Positions 7,645-16,945 are shown, counted from the first letter of the stretch. The stretch: DNA of 16,983 nucleotides from Chitinophagaceae bacterium (GCA_013205585.1 JABMML010000250.1:1-16983); one strand, 5' to 3'. Translations and numbers: made by a program. Notes: generated from the letters alone by a model not told the origin.

Positions 7645-7731
7645 TATTGATTATCAATAATTTAGAAATTAAATCTTGAGTATCAATGCCTTAGATAAAT
7701 ATACAATTAAGGGCTTAATTATCAATAATTT
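7645..7731. repeat. Operator-like palindrome and 14-base direct repeat in a divergent spacer
   Basis: ATTATCAATAATTT occurs exactly at 7650-7663 and 7718-7731, 68 bases apart. The first copy overlaps a perfect palindrome TATTGAT-T-ATCAATA (7645-7659), and a partial GTATCAATG lies between (7680-7687). The spacer divides the TPR gene from the exported-protein gene, so regulator binding is possible. AT-richness makes chance a real alternative. Confidence 0.5.
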
Positions 7732-7769
7732 GTTCTTCACATATCCCCTATAAATAGGTTAAAAAAAAA

Positions 7770-7802
7770 TTTGTTGCTGAAATTATAAAATTCTTACCTT
7801 TG
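7770..7802 (+). promoter_or_regulatory. Promoter of the small exported protein gene
   Basis: TTTGTTG (7770-7776) is followed by an 18- to 21-base spacer and TACCTTTG (7795-7802), an exact -7 consensus. Transcription would start around 7806, only about five bases before the ATG at 7811, so the mRNA may be effectively leaderless. Confidence 0.7.
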
Positions 7803-7810
7803 AAACAATC

Positions 7811-8155
7811 ATGCGTACTATAAAAAACATATTAATAATCATTTGTTTAACGACTGTGTTATTCATCTCTGAGAGCAGTTACGCTTCTACTATTGTAAAT
7901 GGTAGCACCGATGCTAAAAAAATGGTGGAAAAATATACATTGAAGAACATAGGAAGTCTTACACACAAGACTGCAACTTTTTATACTTTAAAATCTAGTT
8001 TACAATTTAAAGGTATTACCTCTTTTAACATGAATGGTTCTGTGAATAATAGCAACTATCTAAAATACAATAAGGGTAATATTTCTTACGTCATTCCTTA
8101 TCGTCACAAAGTGATTTTGTCTAAATTCAAAACACCTACTGCAGTTCAGCCTTAA
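7811..8155 (+). CDS. Small exported protein of unknown function
   Basis: The 114-residue product begins with a clear Sec signal peptide: basic MRTIKN, a hydrophobic ILIIICLTTVLFI core (about 7-19), and a likely cleavage near SSYAS (22-26). The mature part of about 90 residues is basic and rich in Lys, Ser, Thr and Asn. It has no cysteine, no lipobox and no repeat or domain I recognise. It is probably periplasmic or secreted. The signal peptide fixes the ATG at 7811, which lies almost on top of the predicted transcript start. It stands alone on the plus strand, divergent from the TPR gene and convergent with the DUF4412-like gene 30 bases downstream. No intrinsic terminator is obvious in that gap. 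Confidence 0.8.
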   Translation: MRTIKNILIIICLTTVLFISESSYASTIVNGSTDAKKMVEKYTLKNIGSLTHKTATFYTLKSSLQFKGITSFNMNGSVNNSNYLKYNKGNISYVIPYRHKVILSKFKTPTAVQP

Positions 8156-8185
8156 TGTTGAATGGCAGGTTTTCCAAAAAGTACT

Positions 8186-8809
8186 CTAGTTTTCGTCTAT
8201 TGCTTGATACAATTCATTATTAATTGTAAATAAGCTTAATGACAAGGGACTTAAATCCAATTTAGTGGCTTGATATTCAATACGTATACCCTTTGCGCCC
8301 GTAATAGTATAAGACAAAACCAAGCCAGGTATAGTTTTAAATCCTAACTCAAATTGATTCACTGTTAAGTTTAACTCATCGGTGTACAAAATATCATAAA
8401 TAGATCCATCGCTCCACTTTAACTGCAATGCTTTACAGCGGTAACCTAAAATATGGGTAGTAGAATCAGTGGCTATGGCTTCTTGTGCAAGCAAACTAAT
8501 TTTTGAGACAGGAGGGTATTTGATAGTTTGTAAAAAATGGCTTTGCCCAATGTCCTTGGTTATTGTTGCCTTATCTAATTGTGTATTGAATAAAAATGTT
8601 TGTACTAACTGCGCTGTCGTTAAAGTAGTCTTGCATTGATTGCCTTTTACCCAAACTTCTTTTGTACCAATGAAAGCCATCGAACCATTTGCTTTTTGTT
8701 CAGTAATTTGAAACTGAAGGGCACACTCTCCTACTAGCTTGTTTTGAGCATGCGCTGCAGCCGTAAATAGGAAGAGGCTTATAATTAGGGGGGTAATTTT
8801 AAACTTCAG
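8186..8809 (-). CDS. Exported DUF4412/GLPGLI-like protein, probable CTG start
   Basis: The first in-frame ATG (8678-8680) would start in mid-domain and give 164 residues. The frame stays open upstream, and from CTG at 8807-8809 it reads MKFKITPLIISLFLFTAAAH followed by AQNKL, a textbook signal peptide with cleavage after AHA (residue 21). No ATG, GTG or TTG exists between the frame's upstream stop and this point; ATC at 8822-8824 is the only other plausible rare start. The 207-residue product has a mature domain with ILGYRCKALQLKWSDGSIYD (120-139), YTDEL, IPGLVLSYTI (160-169) and a C-terminal SLFTIN. This pattern resembles DUF4412 or GLPGLI periplasmic proteins of Bacteroidota, whose role is unknown. 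It begins 22 bases after yidC and is probably cotranscribed with it. Family assignment is from pattern only. Confidence 0.75.
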   Translation of the reverse strand: MKFKITPLIISLFLFTAAAHAQNKLVGECALQFQITEQKANGSMAFIGTKEVWVKGNQCKTTLTTAQLVQTFLFNTQLDKATITKDIGQSHFLQTIKYPPVSKISLLAQEAIATDSTTHILGYRCKALQLKWSDGSIYDILYTDELNLTVNQFELGFKTIPGLVLSYTITGAKGIRIEYQATKLDLSPLSLSLFTINNELYQAIDEN

Positions 8810-8831
8810 GGGGTTTTGGGGGATTGTTAGT

Positions 8832-10640
8832 TTATTTTTTTGTCTTGTCCTTTAAGGCTTGCACTTTTTTCTGAGTCTCCATTAATTGCTCATACTTGCT
8901 CTGCCAATTACTTTTCTTTTTAGGTGTCTTGCGTTTCACTTCAATACCTGCTAAAATTTTATCATGATCGATAATGACTTTTTGAATCACTAACTGCATA
9001 AGTAAGGTAATCACATTAGAAACAGTATAATACCAAGTTAAGGCGGAAGGTAATCCGTTAAATATAAATAATAATACAAATGGGAATATATAAGGCATGT
9101 ACTTTAAAGCAGGATTGTCCTGCGTAGGCGTCATGGCCATATTATAAATTGACATTAAAAAGCTTGTCACTACCGCTAGTAAGGTAAACAAACTAATATG
9201 GTTACCAAAACTAGGTATGGTAAAGGGAAGTGTCGCAATAGAATCATAGCTAGATAAATCCTGGCTCCATAAAAACGATTGTCCTCTTAATGTAATATTA
9301 GAATTAAAGAAGCTATACAAAGCAAAGAAGATAGGAATTTGCAGTAAGGCGGGAATACAACCGCCTAAAGGATTTACGCCTGCTTCTCTAAACAATTTCA
9401 TTTGCTCCATGGCAAAGCCTTGTTGATCGTCGCCTAATTTTTTCTTAATCTCATCTAATTCAGGCTTCAATACTTTCATCTTGGCACTACTCAAATAACT
9501 TGAATAAGTAAGTGGAGAGGTGACTAATCTAATAAATACAGTTAACCATAAAACCACCCATCCAAAATTGTTGACAAAGCCCGCAATAAAGTCAAATACA
9601 GGCATTAAAATATATTTATTAATAGGGCGTACAAAAGAATATAAGTCCCTTCCTAAGTTTACAATTTTTTCCATTTCAGGTGCCTGTGCCTTAAGTATAG
9701 CAAAATCATTAGGACCATAAAATAAAGATAAAGCGACAGTTGCATTTGTGCCCGCTACCTTAGTTTGCAATTGAGATTTTAATGTAGCAAGCCCGTTACT
9801 GCTATCTATTTTGCGTTCCCAATTTACATTTCCTGAAGCAAAGCCTTCTTTAGACATTAAAGTAGTGGTGAAAAATTGTTGCACCAAACCCACCCATTGT
9901 ACTGGTTTTTCAAATGCTTTGGATGTATTACTTGAAATATAATCAAATTCGCCTCCTTCTGAAAAACAGATATTAGACATTTGACGCTCATATACCGATG
10001 TGCGTTCTTGCTGATAAGCATTTACATCCCAAACTAAATTCAACTTTTGATTGGTTAACAATTGATCGGTGCCTTCTAGTTGAATATTCCAATCAATATT
10101 ATACTTATTGGCTTCTAATGTAAACTGATGACGAATAGTTTTACCGGCTGCTGTGGTATAGGCATACTCAATTTTTTTTGCACCCTTTTCACCAGTGGTG
10201 ATAGTCTTTGTAGGAAATAAAATTTGATTTACTTGAAGTGTTTTATTATCTCCAATATTGATAGGATAATTTAAAGCACTACTATCTCCCAATTTGACCA
10301 ATTCCTTTTTATAGTTCGTATATTTTTTAAGTGTCACTTCTGCAACTTGACCCCCTTTGTTACTAAACTTCACTTTCACCACTTCATTCTCTAAATAAGA
10401 AAACTCTTGTTTTACAGTATCTATATTATTTACAATTACCCCAGCAGCGGCATCTAATTTTAGTGGATTTTGTAAAGCAGCTGCTTTATCGGCAGTGGCT
10501 TTTACCATCGCAACAGAATCATCAAAATGCTTTTTATAAGAAGCTAAGTCCGTTTGTTGTTTGTTGGTGTACCAGAAGTACAAAAAAAACAAAGCAGCCA
10601 ATAATACAAAACCAATGATTGTATTTTTATCAGTATTCAT
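8832..10640 (-). CDS. yidC: Membrane protein insertase YidC
   Basis: YidC inserts and folds inner-membrane proteins, alone or with SecYEG. The 602-residue protein has the Gram-negative layout: an N-terminal transmembrane segment (about 8-24), a large periplasmic beta domain (about 70-335), and the conserved C-terminal insertase core. The core shows GWVVLWLTVFIRLVTSPLT (360-378) with Arg371 as the likely groove arginine, NPLGGCIPALLQIPIFFALY (423-442), a hydrophobic segment at about 483-500, and LKYMPYIFPFVLLFIFNGLP (512-531) followed by LTWYYTVSNVITLLMQL. It ends in a Lys-rich tail (570-602), which in some YidC proteins helps ribosome contact. It follows icmF by 46 bases and has a -7 element in that gap. 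The downstream exported gene probably shares its transcript. Confidence 0.97.
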   Translation of the reverse strand: MNTDKNTIIGFVLLAALFFLYFWYTNKQQTDLASYKKHFDDSVAMVKATADKAAALQNPLKLDAAAGVIVNNIDTVKQEFSYLENEVVKVKFSNKGGQVAEVTLKKYTNYKKELVKLGDSSALNYPINIGDNKTLQVNQILFPTKTITTGEKGAKKIEYAYTTAAGKTIRHQFTLEANKYNIDWNIQLEGTDQLLTNQKLNLVWDVNAYQQERTSVYERQMSNICFSEGGEFDYISSNTSKAFEKPVQWVGLVQQFFTTTLMSKEGFASGNVNWERKIDSSNGLATLKSQLQTKVAGTNATVALSLFYGPNDFAILKAQAPEMEKIVNLGRDLYSFVRPINKYILMPVFDFIAGFVNNFGWVVLWLTVFIRLVTSPLTYSSYLSSAKMKVLKPELDEIKKKLGDDQQGFAMEQMKLFREAGVNPLGGCIPALLQIPIFFALYSFFNSNITLRGQSFLWSQDLSSYDSIATLPFTIPSFGNHISLFTLLAVVTSFLMSIYNMAMTPTQDNPALKYMPYIFPFVLLFIFNGLPSALTWYYTVSNVITLLMQLVIQKVIIDHDKILAGIEVKRKTPKKKSNWQSKYEQLMETQKKVQALKDKTKK

Positions 10641-10670
10641 ACGCGAAATTTAATCGTAATTAACGAGGGC

Positions 10671-10678
10671 CAAAGGTA
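10671..10678 (-). promoter_or_regulatory. Candidate -7 promoter element for yidC
   Basis: TACCTTTG on the minus strand is an exact TAnnTTTG match in the 46-base gap between icmF and yidC, about 30 bases before the ATG. No TTTG is found at the preferred 19-base distance, so it may be weak or need an activator. Confidence 0.55.
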
Positions 10679-10686
10679 TCGTTTTT

Positions 10687-13600
10687 TTACAAATTTCGGC
10701 TGTATTTACCCCCTACCTGGTAAAGGGTATTGGAAATTTCCCCTAAACTGCAATATTTGACCGCTTCCATTAAAACGGCAAATATATTGTCATTTTGAAG
10801 GGCTGCTTTTTGGAGCTTTTTTAGATAAGGAGCACTTAAGGACTGGTTCCTTTTTTGGAAATTAGCCAGGTTTTTAATTTGTCCATTTTGTTCTATGGAG
10901 GAGGATCTAAAGATGGCTTGTTGGTCGGCATTATTTTTTTGATGCGGTTGTACAAAACTATTCACCCCAATAATGGGTATTTCTCCCGTATGCTTTTTAG
11001 TTTCATAATGCAAACTTTCTTCCTGAATTTTTGTACGCTGATACATTCTTTCCATCGCACCCAAAACTCCTCCTCTAATATTTATTCTTTCAAATTCTTG
11101 CATCACTGCTTCTTCCACTAAATCGGTTAATTCAGTAATCAAGAAACTTCCTTGCTGAAAGTTCTCCACCTTGGTAGTACCCAATTCTTTATTAATAATT
11201 AATTGTATGGCTAAAGCGCGTCTTACACTTTCTTCAGTGGGCGTTGTAATGGCTTCGTCATAAGCATTGGTATGTAAACTATTGCATTGGTCGTAAATGG
11301 CATACAATGCTTGAAGCGTGGTTCTAATATCATTAAAGTCTATTTCTTGCGCATGCAAACTTCTTCCACTGGTTTGGATATGGTACTTTAATTTTTGAGA
11401 ACGCTCATTGGCATGATATTTATGCTTCATGGTATTGGCCCAAATTCTTCTAGCCACCCTTCCAATGACAGCATATTCGGGATCCATTCCATTGCTAAAG
11501 AAAAAACTTAGGTTAGGTATGAAATCATCAATGGCTATACCTCTATTCATAAAATATTCTACATAAGTAAACCCATTAGCCAAAGTAAAGGCCAACTGCG
11601 TAATAGGATTGGCCCCTGCTTCTGCAATATGATAACCAGAAATAGATATACTATAAAAATGTTTGACTTTATTTTCAGCAAAATAGGCTTGTACATCGCC
11701 CATCATTTTTAAAGCGAAATCGGTAGAAAAAATACAAGTGTTTTGTGCTTGGTCTTCTTTTAAAATATCTGCTTGCAATGTACCCCTCACTTGAGAAAGC
11801 ACTTCTTGTTTAATTTTCTTATACACCGCAGGCTCCAATACCTGGTCGCCAGAAACACCTAATAATTGAAGGCCTAACCCATTATGCCAGTCTTTAAAAT
11901 TTAATGATTTGTTTACATTAAAATATTCAGGTGGGGTGGCTCCTTTAAATAAAAGCTTCATTTTTTTATGAACAGCTGGCCATAATTTATTAGCGGTAAT
12001 ATATTTTTCACAAGCCTGGTCTATGGCTGTATTAAAAAACTGTGCCATGAGTATGGGTGCAGGGCCGTTAATAGTCATACTTACAGAAGTACTTGGGCTA
12101 TTTAAATCAATGCCACTATATAATTTTTTAGCATCGTCAATATTTGCCACATTTACGCCTGCATTACCAATTTTTCCATACACGTCTAATCTTTTTTCTG
12201 GATCATGTCCATATAAAGTAACACTATCAAAAGCTGTGGAAAGACGAATGGCATTTTGTCCCTTACTTAAAAAATGAAATCTTGCATTGGTTCTTTCTGG
12301 ACAACCTTCGCCAGCAAACATTCTAGTAGGATCTTCATTGCCTTGTTTAAACTTAAAAACACCTGCCGTATAAGGAAAATAGCCAGGTAGGTTTTCTTTC
12401 AAATGCCAATGCGCAATATCTCCCCAGTCTTTAAAACCAGGTAATTGAATTTTTTGAATAATGGTTCCTGATGGCGTTTCGAAACTTAGTGCTTGTTTTA
12501 GTTTTTTTCCTTTTTGATCTATTTCTAAAAAAGGCTTTTTATAAGCCGCCGCTTTTGAAGGCCAATCCAGTATTAACTGCTTTACTTCCTTGTCAATACT
12601 TTGTTCAATGAGTTGATTGGCTTTCAGTATTTTTTTATCATCTTTTAATGTAGCGTCTTTTAATACTTCTTGAAAGCAGTACCATTTGGAAACGATATTT
12701 TTTTGTTCCTCAATCCATTGATTATTTTTTTGAATGGTAGTTACAATCTCGCCTAAATACTGAGTTCTTTTATTGGGAATAGTGGGCGCTGTTATTTCAT
12801 TTTCATTATACTTAGGCTCCCATGGAAGCAGGTTCCATTTTATAGTATGTGTTTGATAAACAATAGCTGCTAGTGCATTGTACATGGCTTGCATACCAGG
12901 GTCACTGAAATGTGAGGCAATAGTTCCAAAAACAGGAAGCGTATTTTTTTGATCTTCCCATATGTGATGAGAACGGCGATATTGTTTACGCACATCTCTG
13001 ACTGCATCTAAACCTCCTGCTCTATCAAATTTATTAATGGCAATTAATTTTGCAAAATCAATCATGTTAATTTTTTCCAATTGAGTAGGCGCCCCAAATT
13101 CAGGCGTCATTACATAAATGGGAATACTTACATAATCCACAATACTGGCATCATTTTGACCTACACCTGCCGTTTCAATAATAATAGCGTCATAGCCTGC
13201 TTCTATTAATAGTTCAATAATGGCATCCATTGAATGGGCAATGGTATTTTTATCAGACCTAGTTGCCAAAGAGCGCATAAAAACATTTGGATGATCAATG
13301 GCATTCATACGAATACGATCGCCTAGTAATGCACCTCCTGTTTTTCTTTTGCTGGGGTCTACAGAAATTATTGCAATGGTTTTACTAGGGTTGGCCAATA
13401 AAAAATACTGAATGAGCCTATCACAGAGGGTAGACTTTCCAGCCCCTCCGGTTCCAGTGAGCCCAATGATGGGAATATTTGTCTTCTTTTTTGTAGCACT
13501 ATTTTTTGTAGTACTATTTTTGGAAGTATTTTTCGAGGAAGCAGTTTTAGAGGTATTATTTTGCAAAAGGGTAATAGCTCTACTTATTTGTCGAGGATCA

Positions 13601-14064
13601 ATTTTTTTAGCAAAAGATAATTTAGGTAATTTTTTTTGAGAAAAATCTTTCAATGTATAATCACATAGTTGAATCACTTGTTCAATCATGCCATCAATAC
13701 CTAATTTCAATCCATCTTCAGGTAAATATATTTTGGAGATGCCTATCTTTTCTAAGTAAGCTGCTTCTTTAGGTAAAATAGTGCCGCCACCACCACCCAC
13801 AATTTTAATATGCCCATAGCCAGCCTCATTTAATAATTTTCTAACGTAAGTGAAAAATTCAATATGCCCACCCTGATAAGAAGTAATGGCAATACCTTGT
13901 ACATCTTCTTCAATAGCAGCTGCTGCAATTTCTTGTGCGGAACGATTATGTCCAAAATGAATAATTTCTGCGCCTTTTTCTTGGAGTACACGACGCATAA
14001 TATTAATGGAGGCATCATGTCCATCGAATAAACTAGTGGAAGTAAGGATACGTATATTATTCAT
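10687..14064 (-). CDS. icmF: Fused isobutyryl-CoA mutase (IcmF)
   Basis: IcmF is an adenosylcobalamin enzyme that interconverts isobutyryl-CoA and n-butyryl-CoA and carries its own G-protein chaperone. The 1125-residue protein has all parts in order: a B12-binding domain (about 1-135) with SLFDGHDASINIMRR and cobalt-ligand His16, a linker (about 136-196), a MeaI-type GTPase (about 197-400) with Walker A GLTGTGGAGKST (201-212), DPSKRKTGGALLGDR (236-250), ETAGVGQND (297-305) and NKFD (344-347), then the acyl-CoA mutase barrel (about 520-1125). The residue aligned with methylmalonyl-CoA mutase Tyr89 is Phe570, and that aligned with Arg207 is Gln774 (KEDQAQNT). This is the isobutyryl-type pair. 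The linker is low-complexity, rich in Ser, Thr, Asn and Lys. It lies 64 bases after pyrG and has a perfect palindrome just before its ATG. Confidence 0.95.
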   Translation of the reverse strand: MNNIRILTSTSLFDGHDASINIMRRVLQEKGAEIIHFGHNRSAQEIAAAAIEEDVQGIAITSYQGGHIEFFTYVRKLLNEAGYGHIKIVGGGGGTILPKEAAYLEKIGISKIYLPEDGLKLGIDGMIEQVIQLCDYTLKDFSQKKLPKLSFAKKIDPRQISRAITLLQNNTSKTASSKNTSKNSTTKNSATKKKTNIPIIGLTGTGGAGKSTLCDRLIQYFLLANPSKTIAIISVDPSKRKTGGALLGDRIRMNAIDHPNVFMRSLATRSDKNTIAHSMDAIIELLIEAGYDAIIIETAGVGQNDASIVDYVSIPIYVMTPEFGAPTQLEKINMIDFAKLIAINKFDRAGGLDAVRDVRKQYRRSHHIWEDQKNTLPVFGTIASHFSDPGMQAMYNALAAIVYQTHTIKWNLLPWEPKYNENEITAPTIPNKRTQYLGEIVTTIQKNNQWIEEQKNIVSKWYCFQEVLKDATLKDDKKILKANQLIEQSIDKEVKQLILDWPSKAAAYKKPFLEIDQKGKKLKQALSFETPSGTIIQKIQLPGFKDWGDIAHWHLKENLPGYFPYTAGVFKFKQGNEDPTRMFAGEGCPERTNARFHFLSKGQNAIRLSTAFDSVTLYGHDPEKRLDVYGKIGNAGVNVANIDDAKKLYSGIDLNSPSTSVSMTINGPAPILMAQFFNTAIDQACEKYITANKLWPAVHKKMKLLFKGATPPEYFNVNKSLNFKDWHNGLGLQLLGVSGDQVLEPAVYKKIKQEVLSQVRGTLQADILKEDQAQNTCIFSTDFALKMMGDVQAYFAENKVKHFYSISISGYHIAEAGANPITQLAFTLANGFTYVEYFMNRGIAIDDFIPNLSFFFSNGMDPEYAVIGRVARRIWANTMKHKYHANERSQKLKYHIQTSGRSLHAQEIDFNDIRTTLQALYAIYDQCNSLHTNAYDEAITTPTEESVRRALAIQLIINKELGTTKVENFQQGSFLITELTDLVEEAVMQEFERINIRGGVLGAMERMYQRTKIQEESLHYETKKHTGEIPIIGVNSFVQPHQKNNADQQAIFRSSSIEQNGQIKNLANFQKRNQSLSAPYLKKLQKAALQNDNIFAVLMEAVKYCSLGEISNTLYQVGGKYSRNL
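13487..13546 (-). repeat. Degenerate 15-bp tandem repeat in the icmF linker
   Basis: Two adjacent 15-base units (13487-13501 and 13502-13516) differ at one position, and 13517-13531 and 13532-13546 are more decayed copies. They encode a pentapeptide-like pattern (KNTS, KNSTT, KNSAT) between the B12 domain and the GTPase. The frame is kept, so the repeat changes only linker length. Confidence 0.6.
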
Positions 14065-14072
14065 ACTATAAA

Positions 14073-14088
14073 GCTAACAAATGTTAGC
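14073..14088. promoter_or_regulatory. Perfect palindrome upstream of icmF
   Basis: GCTAACA-AA-TGTTAGC is a perfect 7+2+7 palindrome, 8 bases before the icmF ATG and inside the 64-base pyrG-icmF gap. A 2-base loop is poor for RNA, so a dimeric repressor site is the more natural reading. No matching regulator gene is in the window. Confidence 0.55.
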
Positions 14089-14128
14089 AACATGACAAAC
14101 TAAAACAAATTAAAACAAGCAAAAAAAA

Positions 14129-15754
<1,626 letters not shown>

Positions 15755-15779
15755 TCATTTTTTGAAAATAGGATTTACC

Positions 15780-15823
15780 CAATAGGAATATTCTATTGTG
15801 TAGAAACCAATTTCAAAATGGTT
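15780..15823. repeat. Two adjacent imperfect palindromes in the pyrG leader
   Basis: CAATAG and CTATTG (15780-15798) face each other across 7 bases. Six bases on, AACCAATTT and AAAATGGTT (15805-15823) form 9-bp arms with one mismatch and a 1-base centre. They lie between the pyrG promoter and its ATG and also upstream of the divergent hydrolase gene. Operator sites or leader hairpins are both possible. Confidence 0.5.
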
Positions 15824-15874
15824 AATTTACTTTTTTGGACCTATCTTTATTTGGAAAAATTCTTAGAGGTCGTA

Positions 15875-15905
15875 CAAAACTACGCCAAAAAAGGGGGGCA
15901 ACAAA
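15875..15905 (-). promoter_or_regulatory. Bacteroidota-type promoter of pyrG
   Basis: On the minus strand TTTG (15902-15905, inside TTTTG), a 19-base spacer and TAGTTTTG (15875-15882) match the -33/-7 consensus at optimal spacing, identical in layout to the rpsL promoter. Start near 15871 gives a leader of about 129 bases. Confidence 0.8.
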
Positions 15906-15985
15906 ATCATAGCTAAGGCTCAACAATAAATGTTTATAACTGTTATATAAAAGTGAACATCTTCAATTAAAATAAATAAAAATCA

Positions 15986-16861
15986 ATGAAAAAAGCCATT
16001 TATGTCCTTTTTAGTGTCCTTTTGACAGCTAGTTTAATTAGCTGGAATTGGACAAAAACCCAACACCCTACTGTAGAAAAAGCGGAAGTAATTGAGTGTT
16101 TGAATATGGAAACACAACAAGCCTATCAATTAGAGGCTGGTACACCCGCTTTTGCTGGCATGCACCCCTCACCAATGGTAGTGAATCCAGAAAACCTACT
16201 TGGGAAAATGATGTCTTTTGATGCTGCCGATGGTAAGCAGGCCAATGCTTATTTTATTGCTGCTAAAAAGAAATCCAATAAATATTTAATTGTGATTCAA
16301 GAATGGTGGGGTTTAAATGACAATGTGAAAATGGAAGCAGATAAATATTATACTGACTTAGGAGATGTGAATGTAATTGCTGTAGATATGTATGATGGTA
16401 AAGTAGCTGCTACTCCAGATAGTGCTATGAAATTAATGCGCGGTACGGATATGGGAAGAATGACTGCCATTATGCAAGGGGCTATTAAATATGCAGGTAG
16501 TAAAGCATCTATATATAGTGTGGGTTGGTGCTTCGGCGGCATGTGGAGTTTACAAACTGCCATACTTGCTGGACCACAAGCAAAAGGCTCAGTAATGTAT
16601 TATGGTAGACCAGAAACCAATATGGAAAAATTAAAATCTATTCAGTGCGATATCATTGGATTTTTTGGCAACTTAGATCAAAGCCCTTCTCCCACCATGG
16701 TGAATGATTTTGAAAAGAACATGAAAGAAGCAGGTAAGAATTTAGCAGTGAACAGGTATCAAGCAGGTCATGGTTTTGCGAATCCAAGTAATCCTAGTTA
16801 TAATGCTGCTGCTAAAGAAGATGCATATGCAAAAGCGATTGCATTTTTGAAAGCACACTAA
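15986..16861 (+). CDS. Exported dienelactone hydrolase-family protein
   Basis: This 291-residue alpha/beta hydrolase has an N-terminal signal or anchor (MKKAIYVLFSVLLTASLISW, 1-20). A non-conserved stretch (about 21-72) follows, then the hydrolase domain. The catalytic triad of the dienelactone hydrolase family is visible: Cys182 in SVGWCFGGMW, Asp231 in GNLDQ and His262 in AGHGFANP. QEWWGLN (105-111) holds Glu106, matching the glutamate that controls the cysteine in the family. The real substrate is unknown; most family members in genomes like this are not in aromatic degradation, and no catabolic genes are nearby. Export suggests a periplasmic ester or lactone substrate. It is divergent from pyrG; no consensus promoter is clear, though TATATAAAAG near 15944 might serve. 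A large inverted repeat begins 9 bases after the stop. Confidence 0.9.
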   Translation: MKKAIYVLFSVLLTASLISWNWTKTQHPTVEKAEVIECLNMETQQAYQLEAGTPAFAGMHPSPMVVNPENLLGKMMSFDAADGKQANAYFIAAKKKSNKYLIVIQEWWGLNDNVKMEADKYYTDLGDVNVIAVDMYDGKVAATPDSAMKLMRGTDMGRMTAIMQGAIKYAGSKASIYSVGWCFGGMWSLQTAILAGPQAKGSVMYYGRPETNMEKLKSIQCDIIGFFGNLDQSPSPTMVNDFEKNMKEAGKNLAVNRYQAGHGFANPSNPSYNAAAKEDAYAKAIAFLKAH

Positions 16862-16869
16862 ATAATCGT

Positions 16870-16945
16870 AAGTAAACTAAATAATTTTCAACGCCTCCCT
16901 GGCAGGCAGCCAAAGTACGGCTTTTGAAAACTAATTAGTTTACTT
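16870..16945. repeat. Large inverted repeat with GC-rich centre after the hydrolase gene
   Basis: Arms of 22 bases (16870-16891 and 16924-16945) match as inverted copies at 20 positions. The 32-base centre is GC-rich and can form two small hairpins (GCCT/AGGC at 16893-16907, AGCC/GGCT at 16908-16922). There is no T tract, so a simple intrinsic terminator is unlikely. An intergenic palindromic repeat or a structured RNA fits better. Confidence 0.7.

Noticed and set aside
7617..7810. Promoter of the TPR gene
   Set aside because: The spacer has only near matches such as TATATTTA on the minus strand and no acceptable -33 partner, so I did not list one.
8156..8185. Bidirectional terminator between the small exported gene and the DUF4412-like gene
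   Set aside because: The 30-base gap has no stem longer than a few bases and no T tract.
12023..12277. Open frames on the plus strand opposite icmF (also 10855-11121 and 13412-13639)
   Set aside because: They are antisense to a gene with continuous strong family motifs, have no promoter, and their protein composition is that of a reversed coding strand.
16870..16945. Integron attC site or tRNA-like cloverleaf
   Set aside because: The inverted repeat encloses two small stems, but no GTTRRRY/RYYYAAC core sites fit, no integrase is present, and there is no tRNA acceptor, T-arm or anticodon pattern.
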